From contig JAFQVJ010000022.1 of assembly GCA_017408025.1 (NCBI GenBank), positions 1 to 50,921 on the forward strand: 50,921 nt of DNA. The letters run 5' to 3'. Below, one piece after another: positions 1 through 7,909 of the stretch. The notes beneath the pieces were generated by a model that saw only the letters and a program-made list of their open reading frames with translations, was not told where the DNA came from and ran no database searches. This DNA is from Lachnospiraceae bacterium (GTDB lineage Bacteria > Bacillota > Clostridia > Lachnospirales > Lachnospiraceae). How positions within the stretch are numbered: the stretch's first letter is position 1; the number at the start of each line of letters is the position of its first letter. Made by a program: the position numbers and the translations under genes.

Positions 1-705
1 CATGAAACCTGCAACGAAGAGGTTTGTTGGGTAGTTGTATAAGTTGATTGGTGAATCACACTGCTGGATAACACCATCCTTCATAACTACGATTCTTGTA
101 CCAAGTGTCATAGCCTCTGTCTGGTCATGTGTAACGTAGATAATTGTTGTCTCAAGTCTCTGATGTATCTTAGAAATCTCAACACGCATCTGTACTCTTA
201 ACTTAGCATCAAGGTTTGATAAAGGCTCATCCATAAGGAATACCTTAGGATTACGAACGATAGCACGACCCATAGCAACTCTCTGTCTCTGACCACCTGA
301 TAAAGCCTTAGGCTTTCTGTCAAGTAAATGTTCAAGATCAAGAATCTTTGCTGCCTCGTGAACTAACTTTTCAATCTGATCCTTTGGAACCTTTCTTAAC
401 TTAAGACCGAATGCCATATTGTCAAATACTGTCATATGTGGATAAAGAGCGTAGTTCTGGAATACCATGGCGATATCTCTGTCCTTTGGCTCTACGTCGT
501 TTACTAACTTATCTTCGATATATAACTCACCTGAGCTGATATCCTCAAGACCTGCAATCATACGAAGTGTTGTAGACTTACCACAACCAGAAGGTCCTAC
601 GAAGATAACGAATTCCTTATCCGCAATCTCAAGGTTAAAATCTTTAACAGCTGCAAAACCGTTAGGATAAACTTTACAAATGTTTCTTAATGATAAACTA
701 GCCAT
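1..705 (-). CDS. Sugar ABC transporter ATP-binding protein, MsmK/UgpC type (partial)
   Basis: Cytoplasmic ATPase that powers uptake of oligosaccharides or related solutes; members of this family often serve several sugar importers. The visible 235 residues carry Walker A (GPSGCGKST, near residue 38), a Q-loop (FQNYALYP), the signature [10 protein letters not shown], Walker B ([16 protein letters not shown]) and the H-loop (YVTHDQTEA). The LDAKLR continuation and the TLGTRIVVM stretch after the H-loop are typical of the MsmK/UgpC/MalK group. The C-terminal regulatory (OB/TOBE) domain lies outside the window. The start at 705 is preceded by a good SD (GGAGG) about ten bases upstream. No permease is in view, which fits a stand-alone shared ATPase. 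Confidence 0.93.
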   Translation of the reverse strand, partial: MASLSLRNICKVYPNGFAAVKDFNLEIADKEFVIFVGPSGCGKSTTLRMIAGLEDISSGELYIEDKLVNDVEPKDRDIAMVFQNYALYPHMTVFDNMAFGLKLRKVPKDQIEKLVHEAAKILDLEHLLDRKPKALSGGQRQRVAMGRAIVRNPKVFLMDEPLSNLDAKLRVQMRVEISKIHQRLETTIIYVTHDQTEAMTLGTRIVVMKDGVIQQCDSPINLYNYPTNLFVAGFM

Positions 706-748
706 TTTTTGTTTTTTCCTCCAATTCTCATTGTCTATTTTTCTAATC

Positions 749-766
749 TGATGTAATAATACATCA
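749..766. promoter_or_regulatory. 18-bp inverted repeat upstream of the sugar ABC ATPase
   Basis: Perfect inverted repeat TGATGTA-ATAA-TACATCA lying 44 bases upstream of the ATPase start. Its size and position suit a dimeric repressor operator for sugar-controlled expression, but a cognate regulator is not in the window. It could also be a short leader hairpin. No convincing -35/-10 pair was placed around it. Confidence 0.4.
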
Positions 767-796
767 TAAGCGATAGTAGTATTTTATCTTATAAAA

Positions 797-845
797 ACAA
801 AAAAAGCCATATGCCAAATACACAAAATAAGTTTTACTTATTTGG
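797..845 (-). terminator. Possible terminator after the small secreted protein gene
   Basis: Read on the minus strand, CCAAATA and TATTTGG flank an inner AATAAGT/ACTTATT hairpin, and a run of seven T follows GGCATATGGC. It lies 75 bases past the stop of the gene ending at 920. The stems are AT-rich, so termination strength is uncertain. Confidence 0.35.
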
Positions 846-919
846 TAAATTCGTCTATGACTTTCTTTTTTACACCAACTTGCACAATTTTGCTATGGTG
901 TTTTTGTATATTTTTAAAT

Positions 920-1372
920 CTAATTGGTACTGTATCCACCCCTTACAAAAACTACTACATCTGACATAGCTGTTATACCAGAGTCAGCATCAGGACATAA
1001 ATATTTACAATATTTACCCAGACTCATACCATCATTTACCGCCTCACCAATAGTGACATTTACTAATTTTCCACTCTTTGCGTAGGCATTGGCACTGCCC
1101 GAGTATAACAATATTTCAGTTCCTTCCTGACCTACCATGGTTTTTCCTTTTGTAAGAGTAACTTTGTTATAGCCTGACTGTGCATCGCCTGATATTCCAA
1201 GATTACTCATATATGAATCAAGATAGGACTTTGTTATAAGAGGATCATTTACCGACCCTGGTTCCGCATTTCCTGCTGCTCCCACTGTCATTCCAGCTTT
1301 AAAAAGGCCAGCTCCACAGATAAGTAGAATTACCGCTACTATGCATATTTTCTTCATTCGTCCTTTATTCAT
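920..1372 (-). CDS. Small secreted hypothetical protein
   Basis: A 150-residue protein with a short basic N-terminus and one hydrophobic segment (about residues 8-31) that ends in an AAG-type site, so it is probably exported and cleaved. The mature part is small and beta-rich looking: a KVTLTKGKTMVGQEGTEI stretch, a YSGSANAY stretch and a C-terminal VVVFVRGGYS motif. This pattern resembles a family of short exported Firmicutes proteins I cannot name. An AGGAG lies 11 bases before the start and overlaps the end of the upstream YjfB-like gene, so the two are likely co-transcribed. Function unknown; surface location is inferred. Confidence 0.6.
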   Translation of the reverse strand: MNKGRMKKICIVAVILLICGAGLFKAGMTVGAAGNAEPGSVNDPLITKSYLDSYMSNLGISGDAQSGYNKVTLTKGKTMVGQEGTEILLYSGSANAYAKSGKLVNVTIGEAVNDGMSLGKYCKYLCPDADSGITAMSDVVVFVRGGYSTN

Positions 1373-1386
1373 ATTACTTTCTTCTC

Positions 1387-1563
1387 CTAAACAGACATAT
1401 CAAAATTTCCGCCAAGATGGGGATTCACAGAGGTTTCAAGAATTTTTTTCATACCATCTCCCATAACCTCCATATTCTCAAGTGACTTATCGAGCATAGC
1501 TATTCCAAAATCTGTTTGAATATTTGCTAAACTCATGGATGTAGACAATGCTGCAATATCCAT
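1387..1563 (-). CDS. YjfB-like putative motility protein
   Basis: A 58-residue protein beginning MDIAALSTSMSLANIQ and ending in NPHLGGNFDMSV. The N-terminal M-D-I-A-x-L-S pattern, the run of small helical residues and the NPxLG near the C-terminus match the short YjfB family, annotated as putative motility proteins in Bacillus and Clostridia with no established biochemical role. A GGAAGGGAG stretch ends 11 bases before the ATG. It sits 14 bases upstream of the small secreted protein gene. No flagellar genes are in view, so its link to motility here rests only on family naming. Confidence 0.7.
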   Translation of the reverse strand: MDIAALSTSMSLANIQTDFGIAMLDKSLENMEVMGDGMKKILETSVNPHLGGNFDMSV

Positions 1564-1606
1564 TATGCATCCGCTCCCTTCCTTGAATGATATATTTATA
1601 ATTACT

Positions 1607-2545
1607 TTAAATCATAAACTCATAATAAACAATATATAACACACAGATACCTATACCTAGCAATAAAAATCCGTCGAAAAACCTGCCCTGTGTCTCATCA
1701 TACGAATTTCTCATAGGCTTCTTAAGTATCATTTTAAAGCTCTCAAAGCCACGGTTTTTTCTACATATGCCATAGAAAAGAAGTACTGCCAATGCCAAGC
1801 CTGCCAGGGCCATAACAGCCATCATAAGAAATAGTGCCACACGGATTGCATTTTCATCTACAATCATCTCTGTTGCCTGATTAACTGCCACATCTGTCTT
1901 CTGCAACTTCACAAGCAAATGTGATAGCACAACACTTGTTCCATTTACAATAAAATGTGCAATAATAGAAGGAATAACACTTCCAGTCACATATGTCAGC
2001 AAGGCAAATAGTATACCTATAACAAACGCATAGGAAAACTGATTAATATTCATATGAATAAGTCCAAAAAGGAACGCACTTAAAAGTGCTGCCTTAAATG
2101 GATTTCTTTTCTTATATCCATTAAATATAAGACCTCTAAAAATAATCTCCTCCACAACAGCTGGAAGGAGTGCTATCACTAGCAAATTTACAATAAGTGA
2201 ATTACTCTCTACCGTACGTGTCAATGTCTCACTTACACCATTTTCCACAAACAGCGATGATATCATATTTATGAAAGATACCAGAGGAATAATACAGAAT
2301 GCAAATAAAACCGTAAAAAAGGTTGTCAACGGTGATATCTTTGCCACACCACAATCACTTACCGTATCATCCCGCATAAATGCCATATATAAAATAGATG
2401 GCAATAAAAGAATTATCTCCGGCATTATCAACAGGAAATTCATAGAAAATGTCCCTGCCGGAATAAGTCTTATAGTATACACCAATATCAGATAAACAAG
2501 CACTGTCGCTGTGAAAAGTACATTGGCTTTTGTAACATTCTTCAT
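1607..2545 (-). CDS. CPBP family intramembrane glutamic endopeptidase
   Basis: A 312-residue polytopic membrane protein of the CPBP (CAAX protease and bacteriocin-processing, Abi) family. The family motifs are present in order: EEIIFRG (the EExxxR motif, near residue 133), FGLIHM (FxxxH, near 160) and AHFIVN (HxxxN, near 196). Roughly eight hydrophobic segments are visible, two at each end outside the catalytic core. Family members cleave prenylated or other membrane substrates or process peptides; the substrate here is unknown. It follows ridA by 15 bases and is probably the last gene of a cvfB-ridA-CPBP operon. Confidence 0.88.
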   Translation of the reverse strand: MKNVTKANVLFTATVLVYLILVYTIRLIPAGTFSMNFLLIMPEIILLLPSILYMAFMRDDTVSDCGVAKISPLTTFFTVLFAFCIIPLVSFINMISSLFVENGVSETLTRTVESNSLIVNLLVIALLPAVVEEIIFRGLIFNGYKKRNPFKAALLSAFLFGLIHMNINQFSYAFVIGILFALLTYVTGSVIPSIIAHFIVNGTSVVLSHLLVKLQKTDVAVNQATEMIVDENAIRVALFLMMAVMALAGLALAVLLFYGICRKNRGFESFKMILKKPMRNSYDETQGRFFDGFLLLGIGICVLYIVYYEFMI

Positions 2546-2560
2546 ATTATCGCCTTTCGA

Positions 2561-2938
2561 TTAATTCTTTAAGCCGATTGCCTCAATCTCAATAAGAACA
2601 TCCTTTGGAAGTCTTGCAACTTCCACACATGAACGTGCAGGGCAATCCTTTGTGAAAAATTCTGAGTAAATAGCATTTATCTTTGCAAAATCATCCATGT
2701 TCTTGATAAATACTGTTGTCTTTATAACATTCTCAGGTGCAACACCAGCTTCTCCAAGAAGCGCTACAAGATTGCCTATAGCCTGCTTTGCCTGTGCCTC
2801 TATTCCCTCTGGAATCTCACCAGTTGCAGGAACTACTGGAATAACTCCTGATGTAAATACCATGTTTCCAACCTCAATCGCCTGTGAGTATGGTCCGATT
2901 GCTGCTGGTGCCTTGTCTGTACTGATAATTTTCTTCAT
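2561..2938 (-). CDS. ridA: RidA family reactive intermediate/imine deaminase
   Basis: A 125-residue cytosolic enzyme of the YjgF/YER057c/UK114 family, which hydrolyses enamine and imine intermediates released by PLP enzymes such as threonine dehydratase. Diagnostic stretches are the N-terminal APAAIGPYSQA, the central FTSGVIPVVP and the C-terminal PARSCVEVARLPKDVLIEIEAIG, which includes the active-site arginine. Length and motif order are full and canonical for a trimeric RidA. The gene starts 19 bases after the upstream S1-domain gene ends, which points to one transcript. Confidence 0.95.
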   Translation of the reverse strand: MKKIISTDKAPAAIGPYSQAIEVGNMVFTSGVIPVVPATGEIPEGIEAQAKQAIGNLVALLGEAGVAPENVIKTTVFIKNMDDFAKINAIYSEFFTKDCPARSCVEVARLPKDVLIEIEAIGLKN

Positions 2939-2956
2939 TTTTATTTCCTCCTAATA

Positions 2957-3790
2957 TTATATAAGTTTAATTGATTTTTCTCCTATCTCTATGAGACGTT
3001 CCTTGTATAGTTTTCCAACAGCTCTCTTAAATGCTGCCTTACTCATACCAAATTCTCTCTCGATAACCTGAGGTGACGCCTTATCGTTAAACGGGAGAAC
3101 ACCGTCAAATTCCCTTATGACCTTGAGAATTTTCTCTGCATCATCTTCCATGCGAAGGTATGACTTTTTGTTAAGGCTTAAATTGACCTTGCCATCCTCT
3201 CTTACCGATGTAACTCTGGCACTGACTTCATCGCCTATGGCGATTTCCGAATGGAGTTCCTTCTGAGGTATAAGTCCCTGATACTTGTCATCTATAGCCA
3301 CGAATGCGCCAAATTTGTCGCTTATCTCGTAAACCGTTCCTCTGACCTCCTGATCCTTCTCATAACCTTCACCAACTGGAAGATATTTATATACCTTCAT
3401 GGTAGCCGCCAAACGGTTACTCTTATCCACATAGAGTGCAAACATATACGAATGTCCCTGTTTGACTCTGGTGGTCTGTTCCTTAAAGGATAAAAAAAGA
3501 TCCTTCTCCAGTCCCCAGTCAAGAAAAGCTCCTATAGAAGTCACATCATTGACCTTAAGCCTAGCCGCCTGTCCCAATGTAAGAAGCGGCTTATTCACTG
3601 TAGATATAAGCCTATCCTTTGAATCTCTGTAAACAAATACCTCTATCTGACTACCTATATCTGCGCCTTGTGGCACCTGTTTCATAGGCAGCAGCACTCT
3701 GTCATCATTGTTTACACCATCTGAAAGATACGCTCCAAAATCTGTAAATTTAACCAGCTTTAGAGTCTGTATTTTTCCTAGTTCTATCAT
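2957..3790 (-). CDS. cvfB: S1 RNA-binding domain protein, CvfB/YitL family
   Basis: A 277-residue protein with the CvfB layout: an N-terminal S1-like half (GKIQTLKLVKFTDFGAYLSD), a second S1-like copy (LTLGQAARLKVNDVTSIGAFLDWGLEKDLF), a clear third S1 domain (VRGTVYEISDKFGAFVAIDDKYQGLIP, about residues 148-210) and a C-terminal winged-helix-like tail (ASPQVIEREFGMSKAAFKRAVGKLYK). In Staphylococcus and Bacillus the family binds RNA and affects virulence or translation-related expression; a precise role is not established. It is the first gene of the probable cvfB-ridA-CPBP operon. The start follows a purine-rich SD region (AGGAGAGGA). Confidence 0.9.
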   Translation of the reverse strand: MIELGKIQTLKLVKFTDFGAYLSDGVNNDDRVLLPMKQVPQGADIGSQIEVFVYRDSKDRLISTVNKPLLTLGQAARLKVNDVTSIGAFLDWGLEKDLFLSFKEQTTRVKQGHSYMFALYVDKSNRLAATMKVYKYLPVGEGYEKDQEVRGTVYEISDKFGAFVAIDDKYQGLIPQKELHSEIAIGDEVSARVTSVREDGKVNLSLNKKSYLRMEDDAEKILKVIREFDGVLPFNDKASPQVIEREFGMSKAAFKRAVGKLYKERLIEIGEKSIKLI

Positions 3791-3859
3791 GTCTTTCCGT
3801 CCTCTCCTTAATCTATCGTAGCCAACAAACAGCTATAATCTACCTTAAATATAACAAAT

Positions 3860-4591
3860 CTACTTGTAAATGTCAAACTGCACCATGGCATACGTCTTGT
3901 CACCTTCATCATTTAAGGCTACCCATATATGTGTCTTACCATTTTCATCGTCCTGTCGGTAAACTACGGGATAAAATGTATCTCCGTACTTTGCCGCACG
4001 CTTATATTCTGCGCGGATACGTTCAACCTTAAACCCATCTGGAATATATTCCTCTGCACATGCTATGTACTTGCCATTATTAACATGGCCGTTTGAATCT
4101 ATGAAATATTTTCTCACAGGAACCTGCTCCTTTGGAATTCCCTGAACCCCTTCAGGCACCTTCACTTTTCTATCCATATAATTCATATCAAGTTTTTCTT
4201 CCAAGGTGTAGAATTTTGCAATATTATCCGGCAGCTTTACTGGCCTTCCAGTAATCATATCTGTAAATACCCACAAAGTATTAGCCTGTACTATGTCACA
4301 GCCCGCACTATCCCTGATAATAAAGTTTCTATGACCGTATGCTCCTGTAAAATCATAAGGCCATGTGCATACCGTAATTTCCTCGCCGGCGTTCATCTGT
4401 CTCTTTATCTCTATCTGCCACGAATTTAAAACCCATACCTTCTTTTCATTTTTATAAAAGTCCACATCTGCACCTAACGAATCCGAATGAAACGTTGTGC
4501 AATCCTGCAAATAATTCACTATGGCTTCCGGGCGCACAATGCGCTCTTCGTTAAGCTCACTATATCTGACTTTGGACTCAAAACTATACAT
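3860..4591 (-). CDS. Acyl-ACP thioesterase (FatA/FatB-like, bacterial)
   Basis: A 243-residue cytosolic enzyme that releases free fatty acids from acyl-ACP. Two hot-dog domains are visible: the N-terminal one begins FESKVRYSELNEERIVRPEAIVNYLQD with an FHSDSLG helix end, and the C-terminal one contains VRKYFIDSNGHVNNGKYI, matching the D-x-N-x-HVNN-x-x-Y signature of the acyl-ACP thioesterase family. An NSWQIEIKRQM stretch in the first domain is also characteristic. Such enzymes are common in gut Clostridia and help set membrane or exported fatty-acid pools. It lies downstream of tRNA-Gln but a terminator separates them. SD: GGAGG just upstream. Confidence 0.9.
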   Translation of the reverse strand: MYSFESKVRYSELNEERIVRPEAIVNYLQDCTTFHSDSLGADVDFYKNEKKVWVLNSWQIEIKRQMNAGEEITVCTWPYDFTGAYGHRNFIIRDSAGCDIVQANTLWVFTDMITGRPVKLPDNIAKFYTLEEKLDMNYMDRKVKVPEGVQGIPKEQVPVRKYFIDSNGHVNNGKYIACAEEYIPDGFKVERIRAEYKRAAKYGDTFYPVVYRQDDENGKTHIWVALNDEGDKTYAMVQFDIYK

Positions 4592-4621
4592 ACACCTACC
4601 TCCTTTTACGATTTTTGTTTA

Positions 4622-4648
4622 ATAGGAAAGTTTCAAGAACTTTCCTAT
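4622..4648. repeat. Short dispersed hairpin element, copy 1
   Basis: ATAGGAAAGTT and AACTTTCCTAT form a perfect 11-bp stem around a five-base loop (TCAAG). A near copy lies at 9253-9287. Both copies sit within about ten bases of an intrinsic terminator hairpin. It may be a small REP-like repeat or a second, T-poor terminator stem. Confidence 0.6.
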
Positions 4649-4653
4649 ACAAG

Positions 4654-4682
4654 AAAAAAGCTTCCGAAAACTTCGGAAGCTT
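4654..4682 (-). terminator. Intrinsic terminator of tRNA-Gln
   Basis: On the minus strand an 11-bp perfect stem (AAGCTTCCGAA/TTCGGAAGCTT, three-base loop) begins five bases after the tRNA 3' end and is followed by a T run. Position and shape are those of a rho-independent terminator for the tRNA transcript. Confidence 0.85.
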
Positions 4683-4686
4683 GAAA

Positions 4687-4759
4687 CTGGCCCACAAGGA
4701 TTCGAACCTTGAGAATGCTGGAGTCAGAGTCCAGTGCCTTACCATTTGGCGATGGGCCA
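4687..4759 (-). tRNA. tRNA-Gln (anticodon CTG)
   Basis: A 73-base cloverleaf. The acceptor arms TGGCCCA and TGGGCCA pair perfectly with a G discriminator. The anticodon stem CTGGA/TCCAG holds the loop CTCTGAC with anticodon CTG, which reads CAG (Gln). The T-arm contains GGTTCGAATCC. No CCA is encoded after the discriminator. It has its own near-consensus promoter and terminator, so it is a single-gene transcription unit. Confidence 0.95.
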
Positions 4760-4778
4760 ATGTCTGACGACAAGTGAC

Positions 4779-4807
4779 ATTATACAATACGTTCTTTTAA
4801 ATTGCAA
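4779..4807 (-). promoter_or_regulatory. tRNA-Gln promoter
   Basis: Read on the minus strand: -35 TTGCAA, exactly 17 bases, -10 TATAAT preceded by TG (extended -10). The tRNA 5' end lies 19 bases past the -10 box. This is the best sigma-A-type promoter in the window. Confidence 0.85.
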
Positions 4808-4834
4808 GCACTTTTTTATAAATTTTATATTTTT

Positions 4835-5668
4835 TTATAAAATTTGATTTTTATCAGCAATCTCAATCAAACCGTACAAAAGTAAATCAGGCTCATAAAC
4901 ATATTTGCTTTCTATACAACTACTTATAAGCTCTGTATTTCCACCTGTTATAACAACCGTACACTCAGTCCCAAGTTCTGCGTTTATCTTCCTTATCATA
5001 CCATCAACCATCAATGCATGCCCATATACAATACCGCTGTTTATACAACATTGTGATGAGCTTCCTATAATCGATTCCGGTTTTTCTACTATATAAGATT
5101 TAAGCTTTGACGCATTTTTAATAAGAGATTCTGCTGCCGTCATAAGACCGGGAGCTATAATTCCACCTAAAAAACGCCCATCCTTATCTATTACATTACA
5201 TGTTGTTGCTGTGCCGAGGTCAAAAACTATAATAGGTAGCTTACTGCCATACTTCATAATAGCTGCCACCGTGTCAGCCATACGATCTGCCCCCAGCGTC
5301 TCCGCTGTATATAATGATAAATCGAGACCGCTGTTTTCCTTATCTACCATAATTACTTTTTCAGTAAGCTTTCCTGCAAGCCACTCCAACACCTGCTCAT
5401 CCTCTGACACAACACAAGAGATTACTGCTTTATCAAACAATTTCTCTCCATGGACATAATCCCTGTCACAGAGCTCATTTGCCACAACATTACACCATGC
5501 ATCCAAAAGAATTTCCCTAACACCCTTTGGCCTGTTGTTAAGCATCTTAAACGCATCTGCCTGAAGCTTCTCTTCGTCAGTCTTAAAACGCTTTACTATC
5601 TGTTTAGTTTTCATATCAACTGCGGCAAATGTTATAGTTGTATTGCCTGCGTCCACGATTAATACCAT
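4835..5668 (-). CDS. coaX: Type III pantothenate kinase
   Basis: A 277-residue cytosolic kinase that phosphorylates pantothenate, the first step of coenzyme A synthesis. The ASKHA fold is shown by the N-terminal phosphate loop (VDAGNTTITFA), the GADRMADTVAA stretch, the second phosphate motif (VFDLGTATTCNVID) followed by GGIIAPGL, and the C-terminal VVITGGNTE. CoaX enzymes resist CoA feedback. A longer frame opens 12 bases upstream, but that ATGGAG contains the GGAG that is well spaced (six bases) for the ATG at 5668, so the shorter start is preferred. It lies just downstream of coaBC; the pair likely acts in one pathway. Confidence 0.94.
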   Translation of the reverse strand: MVLIVDAGNTTITFAAVDMKTKQIVKRFKTDEEKLQADAFKMLNNRPKGVREILLDAWCNVVANELCDRDYVHGEKLFDKAVISCVVSEDEQVLEWLAGKLTEKVIMVDKENSGLDLSLYTAETLGADRMADTVAAIMKYGSKLPIIVFDLGTATTCNVIDKDGRFLGGIIAPGLMTAAESLIKNASKLKSYIVEKPESIIGSSSQCCINSGIVYGHALMVDGMIRKINAELGTECTVVITGGNTELISSCIESKYVYEPDLLLYGLIEIADKNQIL

Positions 5669-5760
5669 ATATTTCTCCATTTAATATTATTATCATAACT
5701 CTTAAAGCATAATTGGCAAAATTGTCTCTTTCGTACTTTACCTTTACTCATGTATAGCTC

Positions 5761-6948
5761 TTAAGAGTTACATATGTCAAGAATCTCATCTGCCACCTCT
5801 GCCTTTGTCATAACAGGAAGCTCCTTAACATCATCTCTTGTAATGATAGTAACTACGTTCGTATCTACTCCGAAACCAGCGCCCTCAACCTTTAGGTTGT
5901 TTGCAACTATCATATCCACATTTTTCTTAATAAGCTTTGCCTTAGAATTCTCTATAAGATTTTCCGTCTCCATAGAAAAACCACAAACTATCTGTCCAGG
6001 TTTCTTGTGCTCGCCTATATACTTAAGTATATCTTCTGTTCGCTTAAGCTTTATGCTCATCTCTCCATCAGACTTTTTTATCTTATTATCAGCTACTGCT
6101 TCTGGTGTATAGTCTGCAACTGCTGCCGCCTTGATTATAATATCCTGTTTTTCCATTCTGTTCTTCACTTCTTCAAACATCTGGGCTGCACTTGTAACAT
6201 TTACAACATTTACAGCCGCATCCGCTTTGACATGTACCGGACCTGATACCAATGTAACCTCTGCTCCTCTTACAGCTGCAGCGTTTGCTATGGCATAGCC
6301 CATCTTACCTGTAGAGTGGTTTGAGATAAATCTGACCGGGTCAATAGCTTCAACTGTAGGTCCTGCTGTCACAAGCACCTTCTTGCCCACCATATCCTGC
6401 TCAGGCAGCAATATCTTTTCAATATGCTCTACAAGAATATCCTCTGAAGGAAGCTTACCTGCTCCCACATCGCCACAAGCCAGTCGTCCTGTTCCAGGCT
6501 CTATTATCTTATATCCATAAGCCTCAAGACGCTTCATATTATCTTGGAATATCTCATTGTTGTACATGTTTGTATTCATAGCTGGTGATACAAGTATAGG
6601 GCATGTACAAGCCATAATAGTAGTCGTCAACATATCATCTGCTATACCACATGCAATTTTTCCAATAACATTTGCTGTAGCAGGTGCTATAAGTACTACA
6701 TCTGCCGTCTTTGCTATAGACACATGTTCCACATTATACTGAAAATTTCTGTCAAATGTATCCACAAGACATTTATGGTTTGTCAGCGTCTCAAATGTTA
6801 TTGGATTTATAAAATTTGTGGCATTCCTAGTCATGATTACATGAACATCTGCTCCTTTTTTCACAAGAGTGCTTGCCACATTTGCCATCTTATAAGCAGC
6901 TATGGAACCTGTCACACCAAGCAAAACTGTTTTTCCTTTAAGGTTCAT
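5761..6948 (-). CDS. coaBC: Bifunctional phosphopantothenoylcysteine decarboxylase/phosphopantothenate-cysteine ligase
   Basis: A 395-residue fusion catalysing steps two and three of CoA synthesis: ligation of cysteine to phosphopantothenate, then FMN-dependent decarboxylation. The CoaC half (about 1-185) has VLLGVTGSIAAYK, the catalytic His in YNVEHVSIA, the PAMNTNMY motif and the reductive Cys in LACGDVGAGKL. The CoaB half (about 189-395) has VLVTAGPTVEAIDPVRFISN, STGKMG and the KLKRTEDIL motif. Full length and intact. It precedes coaX by about 90 bases on the same strand, so the window encodes three consecutive CoA steps. A GGTGAG lies just before the ATG. Confidence 0.96.
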   Translation of the reverse strand: MNLKGKTVLLGVTGSIAAYKMANVASTLVKKGADVHVIMTRNATNFINPITFETLTNHKCLVDTFDRNFQYNVEHVSIAKTADVVLIAPATANVIGKIACGIADDMLTTTIMACTCPILVSPAMNTNMYNNEIFQDNMKRLEAYGYKIIEPGTGRLACGDVGAGKLPSEDILVEHIEKILLPEQDMVGKKVLVTAGPTVEAIDPVRFISNHSTGKMGYAIANAAAVRGAEVTLVSGPVHVKADAAVNVVNVTSAAQMFEEVKNRMEKQDIIIKAAAVADYTPEAVADNKIKKSDGEMSIKLKRTEDILKYIGEHKKPGQIVCGFSMETENLIENSKAKLIKKNVDMIVANNLKVEGAGFGVDTNVVTIITRDDVKELPVMTKAEVADEILDICNS

Positions 6949-7068
6949 AATCTCACCGACATCCCTTTCTTTTTATTCTTATTGAATTTCCGTTTCCCCA
7001 ATTCCCATTTCACAAAATCCCTGTTTTCTTCATCAGGGTAATAGCAAGTTTTTCTATATAAGCGTATA

Positions 7069-7719
7069 CTACTGGATATATTTTGAAAAACCATCTCTTT
7101 GGTCTAAATAACCTTCAATAGTTCCCACATATAAGATCTTCTTGTCTTCCATCTCGTAAAAATCTCTTGGAGTCATAATTGACCAATGCTTGTCAAATTT
7201 TCTTATACCATAATCCTCCAAGGTTCTCGCTACAAACTGTGAACAGGCATATCTTCTCTTCTGATGAAAAGGCCTATTAAACAGCATCCAAGGCAACCCG
7301 AGAATCGTGTAATGGTATCTCTTTGCATTTGCCTCATAATATCTAATTCTGCCCCAGACCTGCTCCTTCTGCTCCTTAGTACATTTTATCTCTGTCACCA
7401 TACAGAGTGCCTTAGGAAACTTCTCTATAACCTTATCCATCTCTTCTTTCTCAAATCCTGAAAAAATAGGTATCTTTGGATTTCTTCGGCCAAAGCTATA
7501 ACAATTTTTTAAATCCTCATCCATCCCCAGAACTATATGAATATATTTAATTCTTGTTACCATCTTTATGATAGTGGCAAATATTCCCGGTGTACCTATA
7601 AGAACGAGATATAATTTTTCTGTGTTTTCCCCATCAGAAGCTATATTCTCGTCCGCCATATCTGTAATTACACTACTGTCTTTCTTTATTTCTTCTTTTA
7701 TAATATCTTTATCAATCAT
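7069..7719 (-). CDS. Hypothetical protein with possible permuted papain-like (YiiX/NlpC-type) fold
   Basis: About 216 residues, no signal peptide. An HIVLGMD segment supplies a His after a beta strand (YLVLIGTPG ... IKYIHIVLGM), and the later RRYACSQFVARTLEDYG supplies a Cys at a helix start. This His-before-Cys order with a YxCSxFV context is what circularly permuted NlpC/P60 (YiiX-like) amidases or acyltransferases show, so a cysteine hydrolase role is possible but unproven. The longest frame starts at 7746 without an SD; the ATG at 7719 is preceded by AAAAGGATTGGGAAG and is preferred. Flanked by coaBC and a divergent transporter gene; no functional link is apparent. Confidence 0.6.
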   Translation of the reverse strand: MIDKDIIKEEIKKDSSVITDMADENIASDGENTEKLYLVLIGTPGIFATIIKMVTRIKYIHIVLGMDEDLKNCYSFGRRNPKIPIFSGFEKEEMDKVIEKFPKALCMVTEIKCTKEQKEQVWGRIRYYEANAKRYHYTILGLPWMLFNRPFHQKRRYACSQFVARTLEDYGIRKFDKHWSIMTPRDFYEMEDKKILYVGTIEGYLDQRDGFSKYIQ

Positions 7720-7801
7720 CTTCCCAATCCTTTTTCCCTTATACATTGCAGGTTCATTTTAATACAATTTCCCACTTTATTCAAGCAGATATGTTTTTTC
7801 A

Positions 7802-7830
7802 TTGTGTCCACTTATAAAATGTGATATTCT
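7802..7830 (+). promoter_or_regulatory. Promoter of the AI-2E family transporter gene
   Basis: -35 TTGTGT, 17-base spacer, -10 TATTCT preceded by TGA (extended -10). It leaves a leader of roughly 70 bases before the ATG at 7910, which has its own AGGAGG. The -10 context (AAAATGTGATAT) is shared with the promoter at 12083. Confidence 0.6.
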
Positions 7831-7909
7831 AAAAAAGTATATAAAACATAAATATTATAGTCATTAACTAAAGTTTTATTTACATTTTTAATTCCATAGG
7901 AGGCTTATT

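Noticed and set aside
872-905. Plus-strand terminator-like ACACCA ... TGGTGTTTTT hairpin
   Set aside because: The stem is interrupted and no plus-strand gene ends nearby.
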